Assembly: GCF_022447245.1 (NCBI RefSeq)
Contig: NZ_JAKVBC010000010.1
Location: 84,551 to 148,550 of the forward strand
Origin: Kordia sp.
GTDB lineage: Bacteria > Bacteroidota > Bacteroidia > Flavobacteriales > Flavobacteriaceae
Reading direction: 5' to 3'
DNA: 64,000 nucleotides
Below, piece by piece: positions 46,533 through 55,829 of the stretch (the stretch's first letter is position 1; each line of letters starts with the position of its first letter). Position numbers and translations under genes: made by a program. The notes beneath the pieces are model-generated. The model was not told where the DNA came from, ran no database searches, and worked only from the letters and a program-made list of their open reading frames with translations.

Positions 46533-47090
46533 ATGAAGAAAATAAATGCTTTTTTAGTACTGTTCGTATTGATTACTACAGCAACTTTCGGACAAAATAC
46601 ATTTACATTAACGAGTACAGATTTAGGAGGACAAGCTACCAAAGCACAAGAGTTTAGTGGTTTTGGTTGTACTGGAAACAACGCATCGCCACAGTTATCA
46701 TGGAAAAACGCTCCTGATGGCACCAAGAGTTTTGCTATTACCATGTACGATCCAGATGCACCAACTGGAAGCGGATGGTGGCATTGGATAGTTTTTGATA
46801 TTCCAGCAAATGTGAATGAATTGGTTACCAAAGCTGGAAACATTTCCTTGAATTTAGCACCAAAAGGAAGTATTCAAAGTATTACCGATTATGGAAGTGC
46901 TGGTTATGGTGGTCCATGTCCGCCAGAAGGTCACGGATTGCATCAATATATCATTACCGTATATGCTTTAAAAACAGATTCGCTTGGTTTAACAAAAGAT
47001 ACGAATGCTGCGGTTGTAGGATATTACCTTTGGAATAATACCTTAGCAAAAGCAAGTATTGTAGCGTATTATCAGCGAGAGAAGCAATAA
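46533..47090 (+). CDS. Exported YbhB/YbcL-type phosphatidylethanolamine-binding protein
   Basis: The protein has 185 residues with a signal peptide ending TATFGQ. The PEBP signature is clear: SPQLSWKNAPDGTKSFAITM YDPDAPTGSGWWHWIVFDIP, then YGGPCPPEGHGLHQYIITVY AL. These contain the conserved DPDAP, the HW pair and the GPxPP-x-H ligand pocket. Bacterial members are called Raf-kinase-inhibitor-like; their function is not settled. It is followed by a terminator shared with the opposing gene. Confidence 0.93.
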   Translation: MKKINAFLVLFVLITTATFGQNTFTLTSTDLGGQATKAQEFSGFGCTGNNASPQLSWKNAPDGTKSFAITMYDPDAPTGSGWWHWIVFDIPANVNELVTKAGNISLNLAPKGSIQSITDYGSAGYGGPCPPEGHGLHQYIITVYALKTDSLGLTKDTNAAVVGYYLWNNTLAKASIVAYYQREKQ

Positions 47091-47120
47091 GATTGGTATC
47101 AAAAACAATGATTTTATAAC

Positions 47121-47157
47121 AGCACAGTAGAGAAACTAAAAAAATCTCTACTGTGCT
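47121..47157. terminator. Bidirectional hairpin terminator
   Basis: AGCACAGTAGAGA pairs with TCTCTACTGTGCT, a 13-bp perfect stem around an 11-nt loop. It lies between the convergent PEBP gene (stop 47090) and the broken gene ending at 47202. Confidence 0.85.
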
Positions 47158-47201
47158 TTCATATTGTTTTTAGAATAATTATATAAGCTTTGTTATACTT
47201 G

Positions 47202-48241
47202 TTACTTTTTTGGTTTTTTGTCAATGGCGACCATCAATTTTGACCATGTCCAATATTCATTACACTCTGAAAATGAATCTTTTGCTCTTGGAGCATTAAA
47301 TTCATCTTCCAACATTTTTTGGGTCATTCCGATCATTATTTTCCCTTTAAAAATTGACTCCCCAAACTTTTTGCCATATTTTTTTATTAAGTCTTGTTTT
47401 CTTTTTTCATTGTTTTGAGCTACTTGCTCTTTGGTAAGAAAGCCATTACCAAAAAGATGATGCACGTTTATATCCGCGAAATATTTCTTTTTATTTTCAC
47501 TTGTCATATTGAAAAAGAATTCCTCTAATTTTCGAGATGTTTGATAATGTGTAAGAGAAACTCTTGCAAGTTTTTTGTTTGCCACATCTACACTATGACT
47601 GGTACTACTACTAGAATATTGGTGTGGTTTTTTGGGCTTATTATAGTTATCGCTAATCGATTGGATATGCCCTTTTGATTCATACAGTTCTTGCTCCGAA
47701 TACGGCAAACTATTTACATCCATAGTTTTGAATTTCTTATATAGTTTATAGGATTCAAGTTCTGAATAAAAACTATACGCCATTTGCCCATTAATTTTAT
47801 TGATATATTCTGGATTGATGTTTTTCTCAGTTTTGAATTTTTCTACTTTTGCCCATGAATCTTTGAAAGCAGTTTCAGCTTCTTCAAAATCTTCAATCCG
47901 AATAAGATGAAGTGCTTTTGTTATGTAACAGAATCCTACACTACTAAAAGCTCTATCTGGATAATCTATATTTGCATAACTATAATTAGCCAGTTTTACA
48001 ATGGTATTATACATATCATCAGTAAAATTTTTATCTAATGCAAACGTGGAAAACTAAGTTGCCCACTTAGAAAACCAATAATTGTCCGTTGGAAAATTTC
48101 TGTCTTTTGTATAATCAAGAGCTCCTGCATATTTTCTTTTTTAATAAGTTTATTGTATTCATTTACATTGATTTTTTGTGCATACGCATTTGTAAATACA
48201 AATGATGTGAGGAGCACTACTAAAAATAATTTCAATTTCAT
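47202..48241 (-). pseudogene. Exported TPR-like protein broken by a frameshift and a stop
   Basis: The gene starts at ATG 48241 with a signal peptide (LFLVVLLTSFVFTNAYAQ) and reads to KLIKKEN. The correct frame then moves by one base inside an A-rich run (48129-48142) and continues KYAGALDYTKDRNFPTDNYW FSKWAT. TAG at 48054-48056 interrupts it, and the frame resumes as FSTFALDKNFTDDMYNTIV. The rest (270 residues from 48014) looks like a helical TPR protein (SSVGFCYITKALHLIRIEDF EEAETAFKDSW). Its C-terminal block (IMIGMTQKMLEDEFNAPRAK) resembles lipoprotein/outer-membrane assembly small domains. No family is assigned with confidence. Confidence 0.75.
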
Positions 48242-48425
48242 TTTTTTTATATTTGGGTTTATAGGTAAAATTTTAATTTCTGCGGATAAATGTAATTTTT
48301 TACCCTTCTAAACACTGTAGATGCTGGTCTGCATTTATAAATAACGAATGATTACGTGAAAGAAGTAAGAAATACAACGTGTTTTCATGTTTTAAAAAAA
48401 GAGTAAGCCCTTAACATACAGTATA

Positions 48426-48456
48426 AAAAAAGCTCCTTGTTACAAGGAGCTTTTTT
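48426..48456. terminator. Strong hairpin terminator of the acc operon
   Basis: AAAAAAGCTCCTTG pairs with CAAGGAGCTTTTTT, a 14-bp stem with a 3-nt loop, 22 bp past the accC stop on the minus strand. The 235-bp gap to 48244 is otherwise AT-rich and non-coding. Confidence 0.9.
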
Positions 48457-48478
48457 ATATATCTAAGATTCATTGAAA

Positions 48479-49828
48479 TTATTCCGCTTCGGGTTCCATT
48501 TCAAAGTCTTCCATGAATTTTGTTGTATAGTTTCCTGCTACATAATCAGGATGATCCATTAATTGTCTGTGGAAAGGAATTGTTGTTTTAATTCCTTCAA
48601 TTACGAACTCATCTAAAGCACGTTTCATCTTGTTAATTGCTTCTTCACGTGTTTGCGCAGTTGTAATCAACTTTGCAATCATAGAATCGTAGTTTGGCGG
48701 AATTGCATATCCTGCATATACATGCGTATCTAAACGAACTCCGTGTCCACCTGGTGCGTGTAATACTGTAATTTTTCCTGGAGAAGGTCTAAAGTTATTA
48801 TATGGATCTTCTGCATTGATTCTACATTCTATAGAGTGTAAGTTTGGTGTATAGTTTTTACCAGAAATTGGCACACCTGCTGCTACTAAAATTTGCTCAC
48901 GAATCAAATCGAAATCAATTACTTGTTCTGTAATTGGGTGTTCTACCTGAATACGCGTATTCATTTCCATGAAATAGAAGTTTCTGTGCTTATCTACTAA
49001 GAATTCAACTGTTCCAGCTCCTTCATAGCTAATAAATTCGGCAGCTTTTACAGCAGCTTCTCCCATGCGCGTACGCAAATCGTCCGTCATAAATGGTGAA
49101 GGCACTTCCTCTGTTAATTTTTGGTGACGACGTTGTACAGAACAATCACGTTCAGACAAATGACATGCTTTCCCTGAAGAGTCTCCAACTACTTGAATTT
49201 CGATGTGTCTTGGCTCTTCAATAAGTTTTTCCATGTACATATCGTCATTTCCAAAAGCAGCTTTCGATTCTTGTCGCGCAGAATCCCATGCATCTCTTAA
49301 GTCTTCTGGTTTCCATACAGCACGCATTCCTTTTCCACCACCGCCGGCAGTAGCTTTTAACATGACAGGATATCCTGTTTCTACTGCTATTTTTTCACAT
49401 TCAGCAAAATCAGCAATAATTCCATCACTTCCAGGAACACAAGGAACACCTGCAGCTTTCATAGTAGCTTTTGCAGTAGCTTTATCTCCCATTTTGGAAA
49501 TCATTTCTTCACTTGCTCCGATGAATTTAATATCGTGTTCTTCACAAATTTTGGAGAACTTTGCATTTTCAGATAAGAAACCGTATCCTGGGTGAATTGC
49601 GTCTGCATTTGTAATTTCTGCAGCTGCAATAATGTTTGACATTTTTAAGTACGATTCGCTACTTGGCGCTGGTCCAATACAAACAGCTTCATCAGCAAAA
49701 CGTACATGTAGGCTATCAACATCTGCTTTTGAATATACAGCAACTGTTTTGATACCCATTTCTTTACAGGTTCTAATAACTCTAAGCGCTATTTCACCTC
49801 TATTGGCAACTAATATTTTTTTAAACAT
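48479..49828 (-). CDS. accC: Acetyl-CoA carboxylase biotin carboxylase subunit
   Basis: The protein has 449 residues. The N-terminus reads [20 protein letters not shown]. The ATP-grasp domain includes [12 protein letters not shown] (glycine loop) and [15 protein letters not shown]; the active-site region has [21 protein letters not shown] and the C-terminal DSMIAKLI. It carboxylates biotin on AccB with ATP and bicarbonate, the first step of fatty-acid synthesis. It follows accB with an 88-bp gap and ends the fabH-accB-accC operon. Confidence 0.97.
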   Translation of the reverse strand: MFKKILVANRGEIALRVIRTCKEMGIKTVAVYSKADVDSLHVRFADEAVCIGPAPSSESYLKMSNIIAAAEITNADAIHPGYGFLSENAKFSKICEEHDIKFIGASEEMISKMGDKATAKATMKAAGVPCVPGSDGIIADFAECEKIAVETGYPVMLKATAGGGGKGMRAVWKPEDLRDAWDSARQESKAAFGNDDMYMEKLIEEPRHIEIQVVGDSSGKACHLSERDCSVQRRHQKLTEEVPSPFMTDDLRTRMGEAAVKAAEFISYEGAGTVEFLVDKHRNFYFMEMNTRIQVEHPITEQVIDFDLIREQILVAAGVPISGKNYTPNLHSIECRINAEDPYNNFRPSPGKITVLHAPGGHGVRLDTHVYAGYAIPPNYDSMIAKLITTAQTREEAINKMKRALDEFVIEGIKTTIPFHRQLMDHPDYVAGNYTTKFMEDFEMEPEAE

Positions 49829-49916
49829 CTTTTGAAATTTTAAATGTTGAAATTAAAATTTGTAACTTTTTTAAGTGGCACAAATGGAATGTACTTCAAG
49901 TTTTATTTAAAATTTC

Positions 49917-50417
49917 TTAGGATGGGTCTACCAAGAATAATGGTTGATCAAATTCTACAGGTGAAGAGTCATCTACTAAGACTTTCACTATTTTTCCTGA
50001 AACTTCAGATTCAATTTCGTTGAAAAGTTTCATTGCTTCAATCACACATAGTACACTTCCTTCAGAAACAGAATCTCCAACCTCAACAAAAGCAGGTTTG
50101 TCTGGAGAAGGTTTTCTGTAGAATGTACCAATAATTGGTGATTTTATAGTAACATATTTTGAATCGTCGTTTGCTGGTGCTGGTGCTTCAGTTGCTGCTG
50201 GTGCTGCAGGTTGTACAGCTACAGGAACTGCTGGTGCTGGTGCTGGTTGCGGGATTCCAGCCATTGGAATTTGTTGCACCACAGTGGTCATTTCGCCTTT
50301 TGAATCGCCGCTTCCAGTTTTGATGGTAATCTTTACATCTTCCATTTCAAGTTTTACTTCACTTGCTCCAGATTTGGCTACGAATTTAATTAAGCTTTGA
50401 ATTTCTTTTAAATCCAT
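49917..50417 (-). CDS. accB: Biotin carboxyl carrier protein
   Basis: The protein has 166 residues. An N-terminal domain of about 45 residues is followed by an Ala/Pro-rich linker (about 50-85) and the biotinyl domain with biotin-accepting Lys130 in VIEAMKLFNEI. This is the standard AccB plan. It lies 20 bp downstream of fabH and 88 bp upstream of accC. Confidence 0.97.
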   Translation of the reverse strand: MDLKEIQSLIKFVAKSGASEVKLEMEDVKITIKTGSGDSKGEMTTVVQQIPMAGIPQPAPAPAVPVAVQPAAPAATEAPAPANDDSKYVTIKSPIIGTFYRKPSPDKPAFVEVGDSVSEGSVLCVIEAMKLFNEIESEVSGKIVKVLVDDSSPVEFDQPLFLVDPS

Positions 50418-50437
50418 GAGATAGGTTTTAGTCGTTT

Positions 50438-51436
50438 CTAGTTAGAATTATATGCCCATTTAAGGTAGATAGCTCCCCAAGTAAATCCGCCACCAAAAGC
50501 AGCAAAAATAAGGTTATCTCCTTTTTTGAGTTGTTTTTCATAGTCATGTAAACATAGAGGTAACGTTCCAGAAGTTGTATTTCCGTAACGCTGAATGTTC
50601 ATCATAACCTTGCTTTCATCTACGCCCATACGCCTTGCAGTGGCATCAATGATACGTTTATTGGCTTGGTGTGGCACCAACCATTGAACGTCTTCTTTCG
50701 TCAGATTATTATCTTCCATGATTTTAGCACTTACGTCTGCCATGTTAGATACTGCGAATTTGAAAACGGTTTTTCCGTCTTGAAATACGGTATGTTGTTT
50801 ATTTTTTACAGTTTCTTCAGATGTTGGTAAGATAGATCCACCAGCATCAATTTTTAGGTATTCTCGTCCAATCCCGTCGCTTCTTAGGTATTCGTCTTGC
50901 AATCCTAGTCCTTCTTCATTTGGTTCAAAAAGAACAGCTCCTGCGCCATCTCCAAAGATAATGCATGTAGCTCTATCTTCATAATCGATGATTGAAGACA
51001 TTTTATCTGACCCAATAAGCAATACTTTTTTGTATTTTCCAGATTGTACATAGCTCGCTGCCGCGGACATTCCATACAAGAAACTAGAGCAGGCTGCTTG
51101 TAAATCGAATGCAAATGCGTTGGTAGCACCAATTTTACTGGCAGTATATACGGCAGTAGATGCTACTGGCATGTCAGGAGTAGCAGTTGCTACAATAACC
51201 ATGTCAATCTCTTTGGGGTCTAGGTTTTTCTTTGCAAGAAGATCTTGTGCGGCTTTGATAGCCATATATGAAGATCCCGCTCCTTCTTCTTTAAGAATTC
51301 TGCGTTCTTTGATACCTGTTCTTGTGGTGATCCACTCATCATTAGTATCAACCATTGTTTCAAGTATCTGGTTGGTTAATACATAATCAGGAACATATGC
51401 TCCTACAGCTGTTATTGCTGCTGTAATTTTGGTCAT
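50438..51436 (-). CDS. fabH: 3-oxoacyl-ACP synthase III (KAS III)
   Basis: The protein has 332 residues. The catalytic Cys is in LQAACSSFLYGM, His in WLVPHQANKRI and Asn in YGNTTSGTLPL. The N-terminus TTRTGIKERR is typical. It condenses an acyl-CoA with malonyl-ACP to start fatty-acid synthesis. It is first in the fabH-accB-accC operon; a terminator at 51566 separates it from rpmF upstream, so it should have its own promoter. Confidence 0.96.
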   Translation of the reverse strand: MTKITAAITAVGAYVPDYVLTNQILETMVDTNDEWITTRTGIKERRILKEEGAGSSYMAIKAAQDLLAKKNLDPKEIDMVIVATATPDMPVASTAVYTASKIGATNAFAFDLQAACSSFLYGMSAAASYVQSGKYKKVLLIGSDKMSSIIDYEDRATCIIFGDGAGAVLFEPNEEGLGLQDEYLRSDGIGREYLKIDAGGSILPTSEETVKNKQHTVFQDGKTVFKFAVSNMADVSAKIMEDNNLTKEDVQWLVPHQANKRIIDATARRMGVDESKVMMNIQRYGNTTSGTLPLCLHDYEKQLKKGDNLIFAAFGGGFTWGAIYLKWAYNSN

Positions 51437-51565
51437 ACCTTAACGTTGGTTTTTTGTGATTTTTAACAAAAATTCATTAAAAATTAATCGAAATTACTAA
51501 AATTCTCTGATAATCTCGGCAAAATATGTCGTTTTTACATTTTTTACAAAAAAAATGCATAAATA

Positions 51566-51594
51566 AAAAACTCTCACGAAAGTGAGAGCTTTTA
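51566..51594 (-). terminator. Terminator between rpmF and fabH
   Basis: AAAACTCTCAC pairs with GTGAGAGCTTTT around GAAA, with an A run that gives a U-tract on the minus strand. It lies 19 bp past the rpmF stop. Confidence 0.85.
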
Positions 51595-51612
51595 TGACTA
51601 AACATCTGTGTG

Positions 51613-51813
51613 TTATGCTAAGTTTTCTTCAGTAGTATTGTCAATCAATACTTTTCCTCTATAATATAATTTTCCTTCGTGCCAGTGAGCTCTGTGATAT
51701 AAGTGTGCTTCACCAGTAGTTGGGCACGTAGCAATTTGAGGAACAGTTGCTTTATAATGAGTTCTTCTCTTATCTCTTCTTGTTTTCGAGATTTTTCTCT
51801 TAGGATGTGCCAT
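51613..51813 (-). CDS. rpmF: 50S ribosomal protein L32
   Basis: The protein has 66 residues beginning [20 protein letters not shown], the L32 signature. Of the zinc-ribbon positions only [16 protein letters not shown] is seen, with one Cys and His residues, so this is probably the zinc-independent type. It lies 8 bp after the YceD-like gene, the usual yceD-rpmF pair. Essential and intact. Confidence 0.97.
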   Translation of the reverse strand: MAHPKRKISKTRRDKRRTHYKATVPQIATCPTTGEAHLYHRAHWHEGKLYYRGKVLIDNTTEENLA

Positions 51814-51821
51814 TTTCTATG

Positions 51822-52370
51822 TTATTTATTATCCGTTAATAGTTTTTTTAATGTATTCCAACGAGGATCAATTTCCTCTTCAGTTTCTTTTTTTTCTGTA
51901 CCAGGTTGTAATTCTTCTAGCTTTTCGAGTATTTCAGATTTTAATGTTCCATCTTCAATACCAGGATGAATTCTTTTAGAAGGAACTGCCAACACTATCA
52001 TTTCATATATGTATTGTGCAACATTGATTTCATATTCTCCATGGGGAACAATTAAAATTTCTTCATTTTCATCGTTGTACTCATGTCCAAACTTTACAAT
52101 CAAGTTTAAATTTCCTTCAACTGGCTGCTCAAAAGGTTCATTAGTTACATCACAATGTACGTTTACTGTACCCAAAGCATTGAATGTCAATTCGAGCATT
52201 GTTGCTTTTTTGTAAAATTCTAATGTTGCTTTTACAGCAGCTTCATTGAATTCGTCATATTCAAAAAGTTCAAAGAACGTATTATCAATTTGATAATCAA
52301 ACTGGTGTTTTCCTTCTTTTAATCCTATAAAAGGAATTGTAAAGTCCTTTAGTACCATCATCTTAAACAT
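51822..52370 (-). CDS. YceD/DUF177 family protein
   Basis: The protein has up to 182 residues. The start could be 52370 or the methionines at 52361/52358 (MFKMMVLKDF). DUF177 features are FTIPFIGLKEGKHQFDYQID, VHCDVTNEPFEQPVEGNLNL and the C-terminal EIDPRWNTLKKLL. Bacterial YceD sits immediately upstream of rpmF and has been linked to 23S rRNA accumulation; that is family knowledge. It lacks the paired CxxC of many members (only one Cys here). Confidence 0.9.
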   Translation of the reverse strand: MFKMMVLKDFTIPFIGLKEGKHQFDYQIDNTFFELFEYDEFNEAAVKATLEFYKKATMLELTFNALGTVNVHCDVTNEPFEQPVEGNLNLIVKFGHEYNDENEEILIVPHGEYEINVAQYIYEMIVLAVPSKRIHPGIEDGTLKSEILEKLEELQPGTEKKETEEEIDPRWNTLKKLLTDNK

Positions 52371-52435
52371 CAGTTTCGAGCGTGCAAAGATATAAATTTT
52401 TCTTAATCAACAGTAGGTTGTTAACATTTTTTTTT

Positions 52436-53482
52436 TTATATCTTACTTGGCTGCTTTTTTAAGGGGTTTTCAGCAATCTCTGTATATAAATTTCTATTTC
52501 TAAAAATCTGTATTCCAGTGAATACTGCCTCTTTGAATGAGTTGTGATCAGCTTTGTTTTTTCCTGCAATTTCATAAGCAGTTCCATGATCTGGCGAAGT
52601 ACGCACTTTATTAAGTCCGGCAGTAAAATTAACACCTTGACCAAACGATAAGGTTTTAAACGGAATCAATCCTTGATCGTGATATGCTGCTAAGATAGCA
52701 TCAAAGTTTTTGTAATTGCTCGACGCAAAGAAACTATCGGCTGCATACGGTCCAAAAACAAGTTTGCCTTCATTTTTAATTTTTTCCAAAGTTGGTTTTA
52801 ACACCTCATCATCTTCTACACCAATAACACCATTGTCTCCCACATGTGGATTGATGCCCAATACTGCAATTTTTGGTTTACTTACTCCAAAATCCTGTTT
52901 TAAAGTATTGTATATAATGCTTACTTTCTTTTCAATCAGTTCTGGCGTAATGGCTGCCGAAACATCTTTCACCGCAACATGGTCTGTCAGCAATCCGACT
53001 CGAAGTGAATCGTTGACCATTAACATTAAGCTATCACCTTCTAAAGTTTCTCCTAAATAATCTGTATGACCTGGGAAAGTAAACTCTTCCGACTGTACAT
53101 TATGTTTATTAATAGGAGCAGTGACCAAAACATCAATCATTCCATCTTTCAATGCATTGGTTGCTTCTGTGAATGATTTTATAGCAAACTTTCCTACTGC
53201 TTCCGATGATTTTCCATATTCAATAGTTACAGGATCTTTAGAGATGTTTACCACATTTATTTTTCCGTGCTGTACTTTCTCAGCATTAGGAACACCATGA
53301 AAGTTTGTATGTATATTGAAATGTTTTTTTTGAAATGATAAAATTTTAGTGGATCCAAAAATAACTGGCGTACACAATTCTAACATCCTATTATCTTTGA
53401 AGGTCTTCAAAATTACCTCTGTTCCGATACCATTTAAGTCACCAACCGAAATTCCTACTTTTATTTTTTCCTCTTTCTTCAT
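52436..53482 (-). CDS. pdxA: 4-hydroxythreonine-4-phosphate dehydrogenase
   Basis: The protein has 348 residues. KVGISVGDLNGIGTEVILK opens the domain; metal-binding His are in FPGHTDYLGE, LLTDHVAVKDV and LAAYHDQGLIPFK; PINKHN and RTSPDHGTAYEIAGK complete the family pattern. It acts in pyridoxal 5'-phosphate synthesis. It is divergent from ribE with a 58-bp gap. Confidence 0.96.
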   Translation of the reverse strand: MKKEEKIKVGISVGDLNGIGTEVILKTFKDNRMLELCTPVIFGSTKILSFQKKHFNIHTNFHGVPNAEKVQHGKINVVNISKDPVTIEYGKSSEAVGKFAIKSFTEATNALKDGMIDVLVTAPINKHNVQSEEFTFPGHTDYLGETLEGDSLMLMVNDSLRVGLLTDHVAVKDVSAAITPELIEKKVSIIYNTLKQDFGVSKPKIAVLGINPHVGDNGVIGVEDDEVLKPTLEKIKNEGKLVFGPYAADSFFASSNYKNFDAILAAYHDQGLIPFKTLSFGQGVNFTAGLNKVRTSPDHGTAYEIAGKNKADHNSFKEAVFTGIQIFRNRNLYTEIAENPLKKQPSKI

Positions 53483-53540
53483 CTACGTATTTCAGACTTT
53501 TATTTCTTAATTTTACATGCAAATTTAACGAAATTAATAC

Positions 53541-54137
53541 ATGTTTACAGGGATTATTGAAGAATTAGGTGTGATTACACATTTGGAGCGCGAAAAAGAA
53601 AACCTCCATATAACTGTTCAAAGCAGTTTAACAAGCGAATTAAAAATTGATCAAAGTGTAGCTCACAACGGTGTTTGTTTGACGGTTGTTGATAGAAATC
53701 TTCAAGAAAACACTTATGTAGTTACCGCTATTCAAGAAACTTTAGATAAAACCAATGTAGGTACTTGGCAAGTGAATGATCGTGTCAATTTAGAACGTGC
53801 TATGAAATTAGGTGATCGTTTGGACGGACATATTGTGCAAGGACATGTAGATCAAATTGCAACTTGTACAGCTGTTAAAGAAAGTGACGGGAGTTTGTAT
53901 TATACTTTTGAATACGATCCTTCTCTACACAATATTACTATTGAAAAAGGGTCTATTACAGTAAATGGTACAAGTTTGACGGTTGTAAATTCAGAGAGAA
54001 ATGCTTTTTCTGTTGCAATTATTCCATACACATATAGCCATACAGTCTTTCAATATTTGAAAGTCGGCTCAATTGTAAATTTGGAATTTGATGTTATAGG
54101 GAAATACGTTGCAAGACTTCAGGGGCTGTCGAAGTAA
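53541..54137 (+). CDS. ribE: Riboflavin synthase, alpha chain
   Basis: The protein has 198 residues made of two tandem lumazine-binding repeats. Repeat one starts MFTGIIEELGVI and contains VAHNGVCLTVV; repeat two contains LDGHIVQGHVDQIATC and ITVNGTSLTVV. It makes riboflavin from two 6,7-dimethyl-8-ribityllumazine molecules. It ends one base before the stop of the opposing small gene. Confidence 0.96.
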   Translation: MFTGIIEELGVITHLEREKENLHITVQSSLTSELKIDQSVAHNGVCLTVVDRNLQENTYVVTAIQETLDKTNVGTWQVNDRVNLERAMKLGDRLDGHIVQGHVDQIATCTAVKESDGSLYYTFEYDPSLHNITIEKGSITVNGTSLTVVNSERNAFSVAIIPYTYSHTVFQYLKVGSIVNLEFDVIGKYVARLQGLSK

Positions 54138-54332
54138 TTACTTTTTCACTTTTTTCCGTATACCATACAATAATCCAGCGGCTAGCACACCTACTAAACC
54201 GGCATCTATCGGGAATCCCGGTGGAGGCGGTGGTCCAGGTGGCGGAGGTACGATTTGGGCGTGTGTTGGTGTTAAAAAAGCAATTGCTAGTATAACAAAA
54301 CACAACAGGGTCTTTTGATTTAATTTTGCCAT
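54138..54332 (-). CDS. Small PID-CTERM-type exported protein
   Basis: I start it at M(54330-54332), MAKLNQKTLLCFVILAIAFL, giving 64 residues; a frame to 54368 adds 12. A signal peptide ends at about THAQ. Then comes a Pro/Gly run (IVPPPPGPPPPPGFP), then the C-terminal tripartite signal: PID motif, hydrophobic helix AGLVGVLAAGLLYGI and basic tail RKKVKK. This is the plan of the PID-CTERM sorting proteins of flavobacteria. There is almost no mature domain between the proline run and the anchor. It is too short for most gene callers and lies antiparallel and convergent with ribE. Confidence 0.75.
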   Translation of the reverse strand: MAKLNQKTLLCFVILAIAFLTPTHAQIVPPPPGPPPPPGFPIDAGLVGVLAAGLLYGIRKKVKK

Positions 54333-54368
54333 AACGGTGTAAAAGTATAAAATTATAGGGTATGACAA

Positions 54369-54665
54369 AATATTTTATGTTATATCATTGCAAAATAATC
54401 TATGAAATGACAAAAAAAGGCGTCGAACTAAGATTTTCACTAGGATTTTTTTTCAATCCCCACAAACTAACTACTCTTATTTGCGCCTAAAATACAATAA
54501 AAAAATAGATATACAGCACATATTTTCACAAGGAATCCTCGTTATACAACTTATCTTATTGAAATACATTCTGATAGATTCTAAATTTTATTAAGTTTTT
54601 TTTAAGAGTCTGAAAGTAAAGTTATAGATAAATTTGCAAATTAACCATCTAAATAACCTCGCCAG
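54369..54665. other. Intergenic region upstream of the RND operon
   Basis: These 297 bp are AT-rich and lie between the divergent small PID-CTERM gene and the RND operon. TAAATTTG at 54629-54636 fits the -7 consensus and lies 30 bp before the fusion-protein start. I see no open frame or repeat in the rest. Confidence 0.5.
54629..54636 (+). promoter_or_regulatory. -7 box of the RND efflux operon
   Basis: TAAATTTG (54629-54636) matches TAnnTTTG. It lies 30 bp upstream of the ATG at 54666, with a T-rich tract about 25 bp further upstream at the expected -33 region. Confidence 0.5.
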
Positions 54666-55826
54666 ATGCGAAATATTATACTTTCGATTCTTGGAGTACT
54701 ACTTATTATTGGAGCATTCTTTTTTGGAAACATTATAATTAGTAGTAAACAGAAAAAGAAACCTATTCCCAAAAAAGTAGTTAAAACAGTCTATACTAAT
54801 ACTGTTCAAAACAGCAATATTCCCATTATCATTTCTGCTAACGGAAACCTCGTAGCCAAAAGACGTGTAGAATTGTATGCTGAAGTACAAGGGATTTTCA
54901 AAACAAACAGAAAACTATTTAAACCCGGACAAAAATATCGACAAGGAGAAACACTCATCCGCATTGATGCCGCAGAATATTATGCCAATGTGCAATCGTC
55001 TAAAAGTAATTTGTACAACTCAATTGCAGCCATTATGCCCGATTTGCGATTGGATTTTCCAGATATTTATCCAAAATGGCAACAATATCTTTCTAGTTTC
55101 GATTTAAATAAAACAACACCGAAACTACCTGAAATGACTTCTGAAAAAGAAAAGTACTTCATTACAGGGCGTAGTATTGTAACCAATTATTACAACGTAA
55201 AAAACTTAGAACAACGTTTATCAAAGTATACAATTAGTGCTCCTTTTTCTGGAATTTTAACGGAAGCATTAGTTACTGAAGGTTCATTGATTCGTAACGG
55301 ACAAAAATTAGGTGCTTTCATCGATGATTCCGAATACGAAATGGAAGTTGCATTAAGCAAACAGTATGCAAGCCTGCTAAAAGTTGGTGAAAAAGTAGTA
55401 TTAAACAATTTAGAAAATACCGAAAAATTCTCAGGTGTAGTTTCTCGTGTCAACGGAAGTATTGACGCTACTACACAAACCATTACTGCTTATATTGATG
55501 TAAAAGATGAGAAACTAAAAGAAGGTATGTATTTAGCAGCAAACCTAAATGCGAAAGAAGAAAAAAATGCTATTGAAATAGATCGAAACTTAGTGCTTGA
55601 TAATAATGAAGTATTTGTGGTGAGAGACAGTGTACTAGATGTGATACAAGTAAATCCTGTTTATTTCTCTGACAACAAAGCCGTTATAAAAAATATTCCT
55701 AATGGAACGGTCATCTTATCAAAATCAGTTCCTGGAGCCTACGCAGGAATGTTGGTAAAACCGTTAACTTCTGAAAAGTCAAAAGATACAAATACAACTG
55801 CTACAGAATCTAAAAAAGTAAAGTAA
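54666..55826 (+). CDS. RND efflux periplasmic adaptor (HlyD/MFP family)
   Basis: The protein has 386 residues. Residues ~4-24 form one membrane helix (ILSILGVLLIIGAFFFGNII) in place of a lipid anchor. The biotinyl-lipoyl-like half is VELYAEVQGIFKTNRKLFKP GQKYRQGETLIRI; the barrel-sandwich closes with YTISAPFSGILTEALVTEGS LIRNGQKLG. A beta-barrel domain with VVSRVNGSIDATTQTITAYI DV follows. The tail is Thr/Lys-rich. It links the inner-membrane pump to the TolC-like channel. It is first of three genes with gaps of 3 and 10 bp. Confidence 0.94.
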   Translation: MRNIILSILGVLLIIGAFFFGNIIISSKQKKKPIPKKVVKTVYTNTVQNSNIPIIISANGNLVAKRRVELYAEVQGIFKTNRKLFKPGQKYRQGETLIRIDAAEYYANVQSSKSNLYNSIAAIMPDLRLDFPDIYPKWQQYLSSFDLNKTTPKLPEMTSEKEKYFITGRSIVTNYYNVKNLEQRLSKYTISAPFSGILTEALVTEGSLIRNGQKLGAFIDDSEYEMEVALSKQYASLLKVGEKVVLNNLENTEKFSGVVSRVNGSIDATTQTITAYIDVKDEKLKEGMYLAANLNAKEEKNAIEIDRNLVLDNNEVFVVRDSVLDVIQVNPVYFSDNKAVIKNIPNGTVILSKSVPGAYAGMLVKPLTSEKSKDTNTTATESKKVK

Positions 55827-55829
55827 GTC

